Assembly: GCA_029891385.1 (NCBI GenBank)
Contig: CM057228.1
Coordinates: forward strand, 84,618,964-84,682,963
DNA from: Erythroxylum novogranatense
Lineage: Eukaryota; Streptophyta; Magnoliopsida; Malpighiales; Erythroxylaceae
Length of the DNA stretch: 64,000 nucleotides
Direction: 5' to 3'
Numbering within the stretch: the first letter of the stretch is position 1; each line of letters opens with the position of its first letter. Below, one piece after another: positions 21,481 to 33,526 of this stretch. The position numbers and the translations under genes were made by a program. The notes beneath the pieces are model-generated. The model worked only from the letters and a program-made list of their open reading frames with translations. It was not told the origin of the DNA and did no database searches.

Positions 21481-21789
21481 ACAAAGCGGAGCTCCCATGG
21501 TGAGACACTAGGTCTAATAAACCCTTCTCCAAAGAACTCCCCTGAATCGAGGCCTTAAGCTCCCTCGGCCCACAGGTGCCATCCTATATGGAGGTATAGA
21601 TATAGGAGCGTGACTGGCGAGGTCAATAGTAAACTCGCTCTCCGATCCGTGGCAAACCCAGTAACTCATCAGAAACACATCCGAAATTCCCTAACCACGG
21701 AATATCCCAAGCCTCTGCTCAACTCTGGTGTCAACCACACGAGCGAGATATGCCTCATGACCTCCTGCATCAATCTCGGGGCACTAAGG

Positions 21790-23300
21790 AAAGAGATCAT
21801 CCGGTGGCACCGCTGGCTAACTCCTCGAACACCGCTCTAGGGTGACCGGGAGACTCAACCTGACCTCCTTGGTATAGCAGTCCATAATAGCCTATGTGCG
21901 TCAACAGTCCATCCCCGTAATCACATCGATCTCTCGGAGGTAATACTATAAGGTGCGCCCTCAACACCGCTTGATCAATCTGGATCAAGCATCCCTGCGA
22001 ACCTCTCCCAATCTGATAGTAGTACCTAGAGGTGTACTCACCTCTAGCCCATCTGAAGAGCCTTTCCTATCCCCATGCAACCTAGATGCCATATGAGGTG
22101 CAATAAAGAATCGTGGATCCGGGATCCAAAGCAATGCAACGCCTCAATATCGAAATAAGTAACATACCACCACAACATCGGGGAATCTGGGCCTCTGCCT
22201 TTCGTCATGGCGTAGACTGCTCAGGATCGTGGTGGTGGCTGCCCCACCCTCGTCCTCACAAAGGATCCTCTACTACCACGGCCTCTACCTCGGCCTCTCT
22301 GACCGATCCACGTCCGGATCCACCCACTCTACTCACTGCATGCGGTGGTGCTACTCCCGGCTCGGCCACTACCAGCAGATCGAGCTCCCAATGTGGTGGG
22401 CAATCCGAATCGATGATCCATGGAGCCGCATTTAAGGCAAGCTCAGGTCAATCGCCAAGACCTCTCAAAATGTCTCTTCACACGGTGCTCACGAGAATGG
22501 GGCATCTGCCCAAAACCTCGCCACTACCATCGCCTTCGCCGATCATAAATCTACCTCTCCAAAATCGGTATGCTGGACCCTCACAAGATCTAAAGGTCCT
22601 GCTCTGGCGCCGCTAAAACTCTACAGAGCTACCCCGATATCACTAACTCTCTTTCCTCTGGACCTCGACCCATCTCGACTGTCTCATCTCACAATCTGCT
22701 CTACTCTCAAAGAAGCACTCTCAACTCTATAAAAGAGCCCATATCGAGCAGGCAGTCCGCGCGGATCTCAAATTCAACCCCATCTCAAACCTCCGCACCT
22801 ATCATCTCGGTAGAAACCACAGAGTCAGATACCCCATCAACTCATTAAACCTCACCTCGTACTCTCATTGTCATCCTACCTGTCTCGGCTCGAAATTCTG
22901 CATCTTCATTTCAGATACACCTTGGGCATATAGTTATCTCTGAAAGTCCTCAAAAAAGTCCGCCCGTATCGATAAGCAAGGCACAGGTGGTGCTTGCCGG
23001 AGCAGTCTTCCACCATGTATAAAATGGGCCGCAGAAGAGATCTCGCATAATCGAACCTCTCATCAGTTCGCATCCATCTGATCGAGAACTCTCTCGGTCC
23101 TCTCCAGCCAACTCTCGGCCTCACGGAGTGCAGATTGCCATAGAAGTCGACGACCACGCCACGCAAACAAATCATATCTCCTCTCCGTCTCACGGGGACT
23201 CTAGGAGGTAACTCCTCAGATCGAGGCACCGAGGACTCTCTGCTAGCTCCAACAGATCCTGGTCAAGGTTGGTTGATCTATCTGATCACCAAATACGGAT
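21790..23300 (-). pseudogene. gag-protease region of element D
   Basis: A heavily frame-broken region between the primer site and RT. 23229-22906 holds the gag N-terminal half. Near 22440-22400 the minus strand gives a single zinc-knuckle-like LKCGSMDHRFG. Near 21930-21800 a protease-like THIGYYG segment is readable. The best parts are short and in several frames, so I could not follow the protein continuously. Decay here is much greater than in the flanking LTRs, as in element E. Confidence 0.6.
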
Positions 23301-23393
23301 GACCTATAACAAACAAGAACTCTGATCAGTTTATACGTTTATCACACTAATTCAAGCCTAATTATATACTAGTCCCAACAGATGCCAAACCAT

Positions 23394-23405
23394 GCTTTGA
23401 TACCA
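23394..23405 (-). other. Primer binding site of element D
   Basis: On the minus strand TGGTATCAAAGC follows the LTR end after five bases. It differs at one base from the iMet-type TGGTATCAGAGC. Confidence 0.8.
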
Positions 23406-23410
23406 CCTAA

Positions 23411-26400
23411 TGTAGCACCCCCTTACCATAGGAGACGATCGAACGCAGCAGAGGTCATTTCGATACACACCCTACGATAAGGGTGCGCTTCTGAACAAAC
23501 TACCAACTCCACATGGCATCAATGTATTATAAAGCAAGAGTATGGAATTCACTAATTTTTTAAGACATAACTTTCTCATTTCATATCCTCAAAGCGATAA
23601 TTTATACAAGCGAAAGTGTCTCGTACAAGTCTCCAAAAGAAAATCAAGCAGAAAGCTAACTAGGTCATCCCTCCAAAAGTGTCGGTGACCGACACTGTGT
23701 GCCATGACTTCTCTTGCCAACTCAATCTACACGGCAGAAAAGTCTATCCGAGCTATGAGTCAACTGTCTCGGTCACGAAAAATAATTTGCAATTTTGGGT
23801 GAGTTTGCGAACTCGGTGAGAACCATCATCGATGGTTCACCCAATTCATGCATATACACAGAGTCACATAATTATTTCACCAAATCACATTCAATAATAC
23901 CACGTAATTATCATATCATCAATGGAACCAATTTAAATGCATATGAAATGTATATGAGACGCTTTTCGATTTATTACATTGTTGTGATGGCGCTCAAAGC
24001 TGTCCCATTAAGGCGCATTACTCGGTGAGCCATAGGCTCAGATCCTTCATGGGCTCGAGGCCCGATCACGTTGAGCTATAAGCTCGTTGGTCGCTTCCGT
24101 CACTCGCCAATTCTTGATCATGCCGTTATGCATGAAATGCATATGTCCAATATATCCAAATCAATAGCGTATCAGATCCAAATTCATATAAGACACTCAT
24201 AGGCAATCCCATGAAATTCATACATAACACTTCTATATCACAGTTCAGATATTTGAGACACCTATGGTAGAAATCAAGCAAATCAAACACATATAAATCC
24301 TCCATTATCCCCCATGGCATAGTTGCAAAATAGTAAACACATAAAGGTTGAGGAACCAACTAGGTTACTCACCTAATAACTTCAGCGCTAATGCCGGAAG
24401 TCTCCATAACGTCAGTGGAGCGGCGGTCCAACCGAGCCTCTATAGCAATTGAAATAAATTCACATTACCAATTGTATAATTAAAACGATCAAATAATGCA
24501 CATGGAATCCTTAAAATGTGTATAATGCATGTTCATGGCATTCCCTACCTAATCTAAATTTTCCCACCACAAAATCCGTCTAAAATTAGAAAACTATAGG
24601 CGCCGACGGTGCGCAATTCGGACCTCTATGGGTCCCCAATTAAATAAAATAGTGTTTACAAGTTAAAATCGATAGGGGCTACGTCAAATTCCGTCTAAAA
24701 TTCCGATTTCTCAGAAAATGAAATTAAATATTCAACGAATCCGATGCCTCTAGAATCAGGTCAATCGGACGTCGGACGGAAAGAAATTGACAAAAGAACA
24801 ATTGTACCTTTTAATAACAAATAATAATCAAAATAAAATAATTATATATATATATATATCGAAGCAGGCGCCCGCCCATGGGCGAGACGTCGCCTCGCGA
24901 GGCGTCGCCCTGAGGGTAAATCGCCTCACTTAAATCGCGAGGCGAGGCGTCGCCTCGCGACCAGCCTCTCGATCTCGCGAGGCGAGGCAAGCGTCGCCTC
25001 ATGAAGCATGGCGAAGTTTCCACCCGCCGCCATTTTTTTTTTCAGATTTCAATCTTAATTTCCAATTACTCTAACTTTTAGCACACAAATCAGAAAATAC
25101 ACACTATACCTCATTGGAAAGCTTATGAAAAGCTCTACAACTCTCAAGAAGACCATAAAATCAATTCAACCTCTAAGGGTGTCAAAATCCCATCAAGATA
25201 CTGCTTACTCAAAACTCATAGATATAGGACAGTAACTCACAAACGCGAGGACTCACTGATTAATCAGCTAAAAATTACCACATAAATATGCTCAATCAGT
25301 TCACAATGTCCTCTACAACTTTCATGAACAACCCAAAATCAGATTCCATTGCTAAACAAGTCAATTAATTCACTCAATGTTACTGTTCCTGAAACTATGC
25401 AATTTGAGCAGTAACTTTATAACTAACATAACTCCTGTAGACAAGTCATTAAAATCAGAGCTTTATATCCCTGAAAAGATAAAATCCCAAACTTCAATTC
25501 TTCCTGAAATAACCAAACTCCAATTCAGCCTCTAACATTTTCAAATCTGTCATGCAAGTTTCTGACCTAAACAACACTTAACATCACAAAGTAGGTCCAG
25601 ATTTTGAAATTCCATATTTCCACATCTGACCTCCAAAATTAGAAGCCATATACCATGTTCAAGATCAGTCTGATATCTAAAACTCTTCAGTACAATGCAA
25701 ACCCCAAATCAAATCACAAAATTCCTAAAATTCCTCCAAACCCAAAAGTGCACTAAATGTGCCAATCCAGCTAGGTTTCAGCCAATGCATGAAAACAGTC
25801 ATCAGTAATCAGGTCCTATCTCCTAACAGAAAACTCGAAAATAGCAAGATCAGTGGCAATGGAAAGCTAATTCAATAGGCTACAACTTTCATGAAGACCA
25901 TTTTCCTAATTCCATACTAATTAATTTAGAAAATCAGAAAAATTCATTAAACACATTTGCGGATACTGTTCACAGCCAACAAAACAGAAACTTTCCATGC
26001 CAATTTTCGACCTTCTCACATTATAATTTAATAACACCTATTTCACACTAAATGAAGCCAACATCCCAAAGTTTACTTGGGCACAAACCTCACCTCATTT
26101 GCATTTCTACACAATTAATTATGATCAAAACAGTACCATAGGTTCAAAACTCAATTTCCAGCATTCAACATTAATCTAACTCCTTTCACTTCTAACATCT
26201 ATAACACTTCACTAAGCCTCAAATTTTACCTCTAATTCATCCACAAGCTCATTTCAACATACACTTCTAGAATTATACATAATTGGCAGCAACTACACAA
26301 TTCATCTTCCTAAAGGTTTTCCATTCATCTAAGTTAACAAACTCAATCAAATTCAAGGAAAACTATAATCATTTATTCATCATTCATTCATCCATACACA

Positions 26401-27359
26401 AGCACATAATTACACCCATTAAAACCTACCCCCTATGATGATCAAGTTCATATATATATAGTCTCCATGCATGCTTCTACCTACCAAAAGCATGTAAACA
26501 ACTATATTTCTTACCTTAGACAAGTTCAAGCTTTAGATATTCCTTACTTCTTCAAGTTCACTCACACCTCTCAACCTTTACCAAAACCTATGGCTATCAC
26601 CACAACCATGCATATCATCATCTTCTCAAGGTTTAAGCTAGCTTTACAAGAGAAGGAAGAAAGAGCAAGCCAAAAGAACAAGAATCTATCTTGTAAGAAG
26701 GAGCCACCAACGAAGAAAGAAGAGAAATTCACGAGGAAGGGAAAAATAAGGTTTGGATGAGAGGAGATCAAGTCTTCCAAAATTAATGTGTTTTAACTCT
26801 AACAAGAAGAGAACTTCGTGGATGAGGGATAAAGAAGAAGACAAAACATTAAATAATGGTTTTGGTGGCAAAATGTGATAGGTTCCAAGCTTTAAAGGAA
26901 AGTCAACATAATATATAATAATCCAGATCAAAAATGAACCCAATCAACTCAAATGACCCCAATTTCAATTCTAAACTAATATACCCAATATTACAGTGCC
27001 ATTGGGTAGAAATTTTCGCCTCTAGAAAATCGTAGGTTCATTAATTAGCGATTTTTCGATCCGGAAATTTTCTCCGGAAAAATCCAGAAAAATTCCTAAA
27101 AATCCTTTAAAATATAAAACACTTAATGGCGCACTCCAAATAATTTTTCAAAAGCCATTGTCCCATAAATTTAACAAAAGAACACAATTTAAAACCTAAG
27201 CCGGGAATATCATGAATGCATGTTTACTCTGTGTATGTGCAACCAAATCCATAATCATAAAAGCTATATGCTGTGAGTTCATGCCGAGACCTAATGCAAT
27301 ACTTCTAACTCATCCCAATTTACCAAAATAACCCTTCCTATGGGAGTTGGGATGTTACA
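23411..27359 (-). repeat. Element D LTR, right copy (5' LTR on minus strand)
   Basis: 3,949 bp, the pair of 14869-18810. Differences are mostly one-base losses in homopolymers, for example AAAAATCCC against AAAATCCC near 16630/25187. The (TA)n tract is at 24842-24860 and the GC-rich array at 24862-25034. No gene is seen; the open stretch 26467-26760 repeats the one in the left LTR. Confidence 0.9.
24862..25034. repeat. CGCGAGGCG-type GC-rich array in element D LTR, right
   Basis: Equivalent of 16315-16477, with a slightly different unit order (GTCGCCTCGCGAGGCGTCGC, TCGCGAGGCGAGG). The two arrays differ more than the LTR sequence around them. Confidence 0.8.
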
Positions 27360-28053
27360 ATTTTGTTATTATTCGGTTATTTGTGTATGAACCTATTGGG
27401 TTTTGTGATTTGATAATTTTAATGTGTTCATTGAATTGCTAATTGCGAACCCATTGCTAGAATTTCAATTTAATCCGTAATTGTTATGTTGAAATTCATT
27501 TGTAGCGACTAATGATTCGTAATCATTAGGGATAACATGACCTAGGTTAAATGATCCGAGCTTATGAGGTTGTCGCCTTGATTAATCGGTTTTCCTAATT
27601 CGTAATGCTACTGCCTAATTAAATCTAGGGATCGTATCCTAGGTTGTTAGGTAGTTAGGTTTAATCAACGATCGTATCTTGATTAAACAAAAACCTAAGG
27701 GAAAACTCGGGTTAATTTTTAATCCACGATTAATAATTTCTATGAGAGGTTAAAGAACAACAAATTAATAAAATATGCTTAGTTAGGGTGTAGGTCGAGA
27801 TTGAACCAAAGAACCGGGTCCCTACCGAATTGCCCACATTTATCATTTTATTACATGTTTTCTTTGTTTTGTTTTTATTAGTTAGTTTTATTTTAATTTC
27901 TTCTTTTAAAAATCCAAAACCCCCTTTTTCATAAACACTGATTAATTTCATTTCTTAAACTTTACACACTCTCGTGGGATGGGCCTAGACTCGCCAACGC
28001 TACTGGTAGTAGTCTAGTTAATTAATTTTGACTAGCATTACGACGCGCGGTCA
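27360..28053 (+). repeat. Element C 5' LTR, second part
   Basis: Resumes after element D with ATTTTGTTATTATTCGG and ends CGGTCA at 28053. It matches 31920-32601. It is non-coding. Confidence 0.85.
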
Positions 28054-28058
28054 AATTT

Positions 28059-28076
28059 TGGCGTCGTTGCCGGGGA
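28059..28076 (+). other. Primer binding site of element C
   Basis: TGGCGTCGTTGCCGGGGA follows the LTR end by five bases, a near-perfect Athila/Tat-type site (tRNA-Asp class). A second copy, TGGCGCCGTTGCCCGGGA, is at 32607-32624 after the second LTR. Confidence 0.85.
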
Positions 28077-28201
28077 GTGTGGTGTTTTAGTTTTTGTTTG
28101 TGATTTAATTGGTGTTTTGTATATATTTGTTGTGATTAATTTCTTTTCTGTTATTTGTTGATCTTTTCATTTCCTTATTTTGTGTTTAAAAAAAAATTGT
28201 T

Positions 28202-28982
28202 ATGGACGGAAGTAATTTCTTTTATAATTCATATTCTCATTCCTATGACAATGTTTGGACTGATCAACCTAACTTTTGTTATGGATGGGATAATTAGCAG
28301 AATTACTTCTAGTTTGCAGGACACAAAACAATTCTCGTACAGACCAGAAGCTTACTATCACAACTCCGATCCATGTCTGGAAGAGTTGATGTTGCCATTG
28401 CAGGATAATACTTTACACTTCAAGAAGAATGGAGGGCAATTTTCAGAAAACACTTGGTCCCAAAATCCGGAGAGCCAATTTGATTCAGGTGTATCTTTAG
28501 AAGAAATTCTTACCAAACTTATTGCTTCCAACTTGCAATTGCACCAGGATTTTCAGGAAATGAAAACAAGCCAACAGGAAATGACAGGAAGCCAACAGGA
28601 AATGAAGGCAAGCCAACAGAGGATGGCAAACCTAATGGGTCAGATGACAATAAGCCTTGATCACCTAGAATCGCAACAAGAAGAGGCACAGCAGTATCAA
28701 CCGGAAGCGTATCCAATTGAAGTCTATGCGGAAAATTTGCAAAGTGATAAGGAGCTTGAGAATTTTGAGGTCAACCCTCAACGAATTGTTTGTGTTGAAG
28801 AAGTGGAGAAGGAGCTCGAAGCCACAAAGGACATATCTTTTAGCTCGGAGGTGAGTATTGAGTCCATAATTATTTTTGAAACTAACTCTTTACCTTTACA
28901 TTACAGATTGGAGGAATTGAATGATGAAGAAAAAGGTGAAGAAACGTTCGAACTATTTCCGGAATGTATGGACTCGGTCTGA
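28202..28982 (+). pseudogene. gag-like, coiled-coil protein of element C, first copy
   Basis: The likely start is the ATG at 28202 (MDGSNFFYNSYS), since the second copy (32761) starts identically. The start contains TDQPNFCYGW, similar to the HPNFSWGN-type gag motif. A TAG and a 5-base loss near 28295-28310 break the frame; from there an open frame runs to 28982. It includes LEEILTKLIASNLQL, then three 7-residue repeats of the type EMKASQQ and NLMGQMTISLDHL, which I read as a coiled coil. A long acidic tail follows. No zinc knuckle, protease or RT was seen. The upstream part of the open frame (28155-28201) has only a TTG start and is unlikely to be translated. The gag call is inference. Confidence 0.55.
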
Positions 28983-29148
28983 ATTGAGAAGCTAAGGATA
29001 GGGAAGATGCTAAACGGGGATGACGATCAACTAAGGCCTTATCCAGTATTACCTCACGTGGAGGAGCCGCATGTGACTCCCGAAGATCACAACTTTGTCA
29101 CGTGAGGAGAAAAAGGAGTCGAGCCAGCGACCCTAAACAAAGGCGCTT

Positions 29149-29166
29149 CTTGGGAGGCAACCCAAG
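29149..29166 (+). other. Hairpin box (CTTGGG AGGCAA CCCAAG) in element C
   Basis: A perfect 6-bp stem with an AGGCAA loop lies 167 bases after the gag-like stop, in the context GGCGCTTCTTGGGAGG. The second stem pair is T-A here and A-T in element G, with the loop unchanged. Confidence 0.7.
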
Positions 29167-30715
29167 GGAAGTAAATTTCTTTTCTTTTACATTTTCGCAT
29201 TACTTTTTATTTGCACGTGTGTTTTTGAATTTGTTTGTTTTACTTTTTTTTAAGTTTTCAATCAAAATGAGAGAAAGAATAAAACAAATGAAACAAGCAT
29301 TTTCTCATTTTCTATTGCTTCTGGGATTATATAATCATGATTGGAGTGTGAATTGACTAGATAATTTCATAGCAACTTTAGCATGTACTTTTGCTCTTGT
29401 GATTGGTCGATATGTATTATCTTTGGAAGAGTAGAGACTAATGGTAGACAAAGCTGGTGAGATTTTGAGCCTTATTTGACTGACACATCCATATCAGTCT
29501 CATTGCCTTTTGATAATGTGTGACCTTCATGACATGTACGTCTTGATTTTGCATTGAATTTCTATTCAAGACCACATTTTTATCACCTGCATTAACATGG
29601 ACATGATTAGGCATTCTTTGTTTTTCATAAGCTACATTGGCCAAATGACCTACCCTATTGACATGATTTACCCATTGATAAACCCCTTTGAGCTTTATAC
29701 CTTTCTTTTTGTATAAACCACATTTTATGCTTTTAAACTTAACCAAATGTCCTACCTAAGTCATAAAGCTAGTGGAATATTTGTGATTGTTGAGTTTGTG
29801 GATATACAAAATTCTAAGTGTGGGGGTGTATATATGTGAGGGTTGGTTATAATGTTGGGATGTTATTTTATGCCTTCTCATTGAGATTCCCATGTTGATG
29901 TAGTTTATTTTAATTTTTACAAGGAAAAGAAAAGAAAAAAAACGAAAAAACAAAAAAAAAAGAAAAAGAAAAGAAAAGAAAGAAAAAGAAAGAAAAAAAT
30001 TGTTTAAAATAAATGTATCATGGAAGAATTGCATGTGTGTTTAAAAGTTGTTTATGATTCATGCATCTTCCTAGAGTTGTAATGATTGAGTTATTTGAGA
30101 ATGTTGAATATGAGGTTGAGGTTTCTTTGAAAGGTTCACTCTTTCTATTTCATTGAGAAAAATTATATGAGTGATTCCTTTGGATTGATTTGTGCTTCAT
30201 GTGGTTTGTGTGACAGAGCTAAATAGGATTGTGAAAGATAAATGTTGCATTTATTATAGCTGACGGTACCCAGTTGTTAATGAGTGTTTCTTTTATTTCA
30301 CTAGTTTTGATGGCTTTTATGCTACTTGACCCAGATATACCTCACCTTACCCTTGCCCACATTACAACTTTTAAAAGTCCTTTGATTCATGATTTTGCGT
30401 GTGAACATTAGTGGTGGAGAAATGAAATGATATGCAAAGTTGTGGATTGTCATGTTCATGAATAGTGTTGAGAGTACCATTTGATATATTTTAGTTAAAC
30501 ACATTTTCTTAGTCTACCATTAGATTGCTCAGTTTTTGAAGATATTAAATGTTGATTGATCATGAGTAAAAGCTTGGAATGTTGACTTCTTGTTATGATT
30601 TTTAAAAAAGTTATTCATCTTTGTTTATGATTATATTGTCTTGGAAAATGTGGGAATTGAGTAAATGTTTTGGGTCATGAGCTTAATTTTGATGTTTTGC
30701 CAGAGGCGATCGATA
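29167..30715 (+). other. Non-coding 3' interior of element C
   Basis: AT-rich, without a recognisable gene. It contains the first polypurine-like box CTAAGTGTGGGGGTG (29814-29828) and an A/G-rich low-complexity run (29922-30000). Short open stretches here carry no known motif. Confidence 0.6.
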
Positions 30716-30732
30716 GCTAAGTGTGGGGTATT
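30716..30732 (+). other. Polypurine tract before element C second LTR
   Basis: GCTAAGTGTGGGGTATT directly precedes TGATATATG. It repeats the box at 29814 about 902 bases earlier. Confidence 0.75.
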
Positions 30733-32601
30733 TGATATATGCTTAATTGTTGATATTTTAATTATTTACACTTAGCAATTATTTATATAAAATGCTTAAG
30801 ATACTCACTTTAATTCATATTCTATTTTAGGTACAATTCGGAAGCAAAGAAATTAAAGTGAATTAAAAGTACGAAATTTGAGACATTTTTCGAAGATCAA
30901 TTCTCGCTTGCTTTCATGGAGTGAACAAAGAAAATTAAAAGATGAAAATTGGAAGACAAAGAAGGAGAGCAAATTAGAGCATAGAGGATTTAAAGGTGGA
31001 GACAAATTAATTGTCTAAGGATTGCACACGTAATAAAAGCACAGTGGAGGGATAGCAAATTAAATGGCCAGATAACAATTAAATTGGAGGAGGCGTTTAA
31101 GAAGCTGAAGGAGATAAAACGCAGCGTTATGCAACTGGAGGAAGGCAGCAGACGTTTCACGCATGCGTTGGCGTTAAAACGCAAGTAGCATTTAAGCAAG
31201 AGAGGCAACATGTAGGCTGGAGGAACAAGGTTTTAGATGGTTACAAATTAAATTGTAAAGAAAAGAAAAATGGGAAGCGAGATGTTATGCTGCGTTTCGC
31301 ATGAACCTCTGCGTAAAGCGCGAGTAACACAATTTGTGCGTTAAGCGCAAGTTGTCTCACGTAACGTCTGCGTTCTGTGACGATAGCTACGTTAACTGCT
31401 TCTGCGTTAAGCGCTGTGAGGCCAGCAAATGGAAGGAGGCATTTAATTATCTTGTCATACGCACAGTAGACGGAGAAGAAGCTAGAAATAAAACGGATTG
31501 CGATGCTGGAGGCATGGGACGCTAGGGGAACTTGGGCTTGCGACTTGTAGCTGACGTTGGCGTAGTGGAACCTACAGGCGTGGTGCGGTGCTGAAGCAGC
31601 GAAGTAAAGAGTAGGTAGAAGGCTTTGAGGAGCAGCAAAAATTAAATCGTCACATCATGAACAGTGGCGAGATTGGGCTGAAACAAAGCAACAGTTAATT
31701 ATGGATTTTCGCTTAGGGATAAAGATGGGGGTTGAAGCAATTTATCAGGAAAGACCCATAAAGAGCTAAATGTCCCGATGCCAGTTCGGAGGTAATATCG
31801 ACGCCGACGACCCAGGTTAAGTATTATTTTAATTATTTTTTTGTTTCTTTCTCTCATTAGAAATTGATTGTGTCGTCCTGTTTTAATCGAATTGGGTTTT
31901 ATGTATGGATAATCGGATTTTCGTTATTATTCGGTTATTTGTGTATGAACCTATTGGGTTTTGTGATTTGATAATTTTAATGCGTTCATTGAATTGCTAA
32001 TTGCGAACCCATTGCTAGAATTTCAATTTAATCCGTAATTGTTATGTTGAAATTCATTTGTAGCGACTAATGATTCGTAATCATTAGGGATAACATGACC
32101 TAGGTTAAATGATCCGAGCTTATGAGGTTGTTGCCTTGATTAATCGGTTTTTCTAATTCGTAATGCTCGCCTAATTAAATCTAGGGATCGTATCCTAGGT
32201 TGTTAGCTAGTTAGGTTTAATCAACAATCGTATCTTGATTAAACAAAACCTAAGGAAAACTTCAGGTTAATTTTAATCCACGATTAATAATTTCTATGAG
32301 AGGTTAAAGAACAACAAATTAATAAAATATGCTTAGTCGAGGTGTAGGCGAGATTGAACCAAAGAAGGGTCCTTACCAATTGCCCACATTTATCATTTTA
32401 TTACATGTTTTCTTTGTTTTGTTTTATTAGTTAGTTTTATTTTAATTTCTTCTTTTAAAATCCAAAACCCCTTTTTCATAAACACCGATTAATTTCATTT
32501 CTTAAACTTTACACACACTCTCGTGGGATGGACCTAGACTACGCCTTCGCTATGTAGTAGTCTAGTTAATTAATTTTGACTAGCGTTATGATGCACGGTC
32601 A
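30733..32601 (+). repeat. Element C second LTR
   Basis: 1,869 bp, TGATATATGCTTAATTG ... CGGTCA, the uninterrupted partner of 13665-14868 plus 27360-28053. The palindrome array at 31110-31412 has decayed relative to the first LTR. It is followed not by flanking DNA but by another primer site and interior. Confidence 0.88.
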
Positions 32602-33475
32602 AATTTTGGCGCCGTTGCCCGGGAGTGTGGTGTTTTAGTTTTTGTTTGTGATTTAATTGGTGTTTTGTATATATTTATTCGTGATTAATTTCTTTTCTGT
32701 TATTTGTTGATCTTTTCATTTCCTTATTTTGTGTTTAAAAAAAAACAAAAAAAAATTGTTATGGACGGAAGTAATTTCTTTTATAATTCATATTCTCATT
32801 CCTATGACAATGTTTGGACTGATCAACCTAACTTTTGTTATGGATGGGATAATCAGCAGAATTACTTCCATGATAGTTTGCAGGACACAAAACAATTCTC
32901 GCATGGACGTAAGCTTACTATCACAACTCCGGTCCATCTCTGGAAGAGTTGATGTTGCCATTGCAGGATAATACTTTACACTTCCAGAAGAATGGAGGGC
33001 AATTTTCAGAAAACACTTGGTCCCAAAATCCGGAGAGCCAATTTGTTTAAGGTGTATCTTTAGAAGAAATTCTTACCAAACTTATTGCTTCCAACTTGCA
33101 ATTGCACCAGGATTTTCAGGAAATGAAAGCAAGCCAACAGGACATGACAACAAGCCAACAGGAAATGACGGCAAGCCAACAGAGGATGGCAAACCTAATG
33201 GGTCAGATGACAATAAGCCTTGATCACCTAGAATCGCAACGAGAAGAGGCACAGCCGTATCAACCGGAAGCGTATCCAATTGAAATCTGTGCAAAAAATT
33301 TGCAATGTGATGAGGAGCTTGAGAATTTTGAGGTCAACCCTCAACGAATTGTTTGTGTCGAAGAAGTGGAGAAGGAGCTCGAAGCCATAAAGGACATATC
33401 TTTTATCTCGGAGGTAAGTACTGAGTCCATAATTATTTTTGAAACTAACTCTTTACCTTTACATTACAGATTGGA
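32602..33475 (+). pseudogene. Truncated second interior of element C with gag-like remnant
   Basis: Repeats 28054-28912. The gag-like frame starts at the ATG 32761 and keeps codons lost in the first copy (CAG where the first has TAG, and the 5 bases CATGA). It has its own frameshift near 32910 and a stop near 33048. The three EM-type 7-residue repeats are present. Sequence ends at TGGA (33472-33475), where it joins element A sequence equivalent to 13484. Confidence 0.75.
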
Positions 33476-33526
33476 AAGGTGTTTTGAGGTTTGGCAAGAA
33501 GGGCAAGCTTAGCCCGAGGTACATAA
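33472..33526 (+). pseudogene. Second copy of element A integrase segment (part 1)
   Basis: Matches 13484 to about 13535 of A (GGTTTGGCAAGAAGGGCAAG ... GAGGTACATA). Its last bases 33522-33526 (CATAA) are the left target duplication of element B, one mismatch from CATAG on the right. The segment continues after B at 42875. Confidence 0.85.

Larger units (their letters stand above)
14869..27359 (-). mobile_element. Element D: Tekay/Del-like Ty3/gypsy element, minus strand
   Basis: A complete 12.49-kb element in reverse orientation, inserted in the 5' LTR of C. Its LTRs (3,942 and 3,949 bp) begin TGTAACATCCC and end GGTGCTACA on the minus strand, the form typical of this plant group. The polypurine tract, iMet-like primer site and pol domains all read on the minus strand. 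Flanks are ATTTT (with one extra T on the left) on both sides; C's second LTR shows the empty site. The two LTRs are very similar, with many one-base homopolymer differences, so the insertion looks young. Confidence 0.9.
13665..33475 (+). mobile_element. Element C: non-autonomous Athila/Tat-like element with irregular right end
   Basis: LTRs of about 1.9 kb begin TGATATRTGCTTAATTG and end CGGTCA. A TGGCGYCGTTGCC primer site follows each LTR. The order is LTR (split by element D), full 2.68-kb interior, LTR, then the first 870 bases of a second interior. The second interior breaks off at 33475 and joins A sequence. The only coding capacity is a gag-like, coiled-coil protein; no pol motif was seen. 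The arrangement fits recombination between two copies or alleles. Confidence 0.8.

Noticed and set aside
22113..22616. Plus-strand 167-codon frame in element D
   Set aside because: It is antisense to D's gag region, which has remnants on the minus strand, and carries no known motif.
28155..28201. Start of the long frame in C at 28155
   Set aside because: It would need a TTG start; the second copy supports the ATG at 28202 in another frame.
29922..30000. A/G-rich run as polypurine tract
   Set aside because: It is simple low-complexity sequence and not next to an LTR; the tract at 30716-30732 is.
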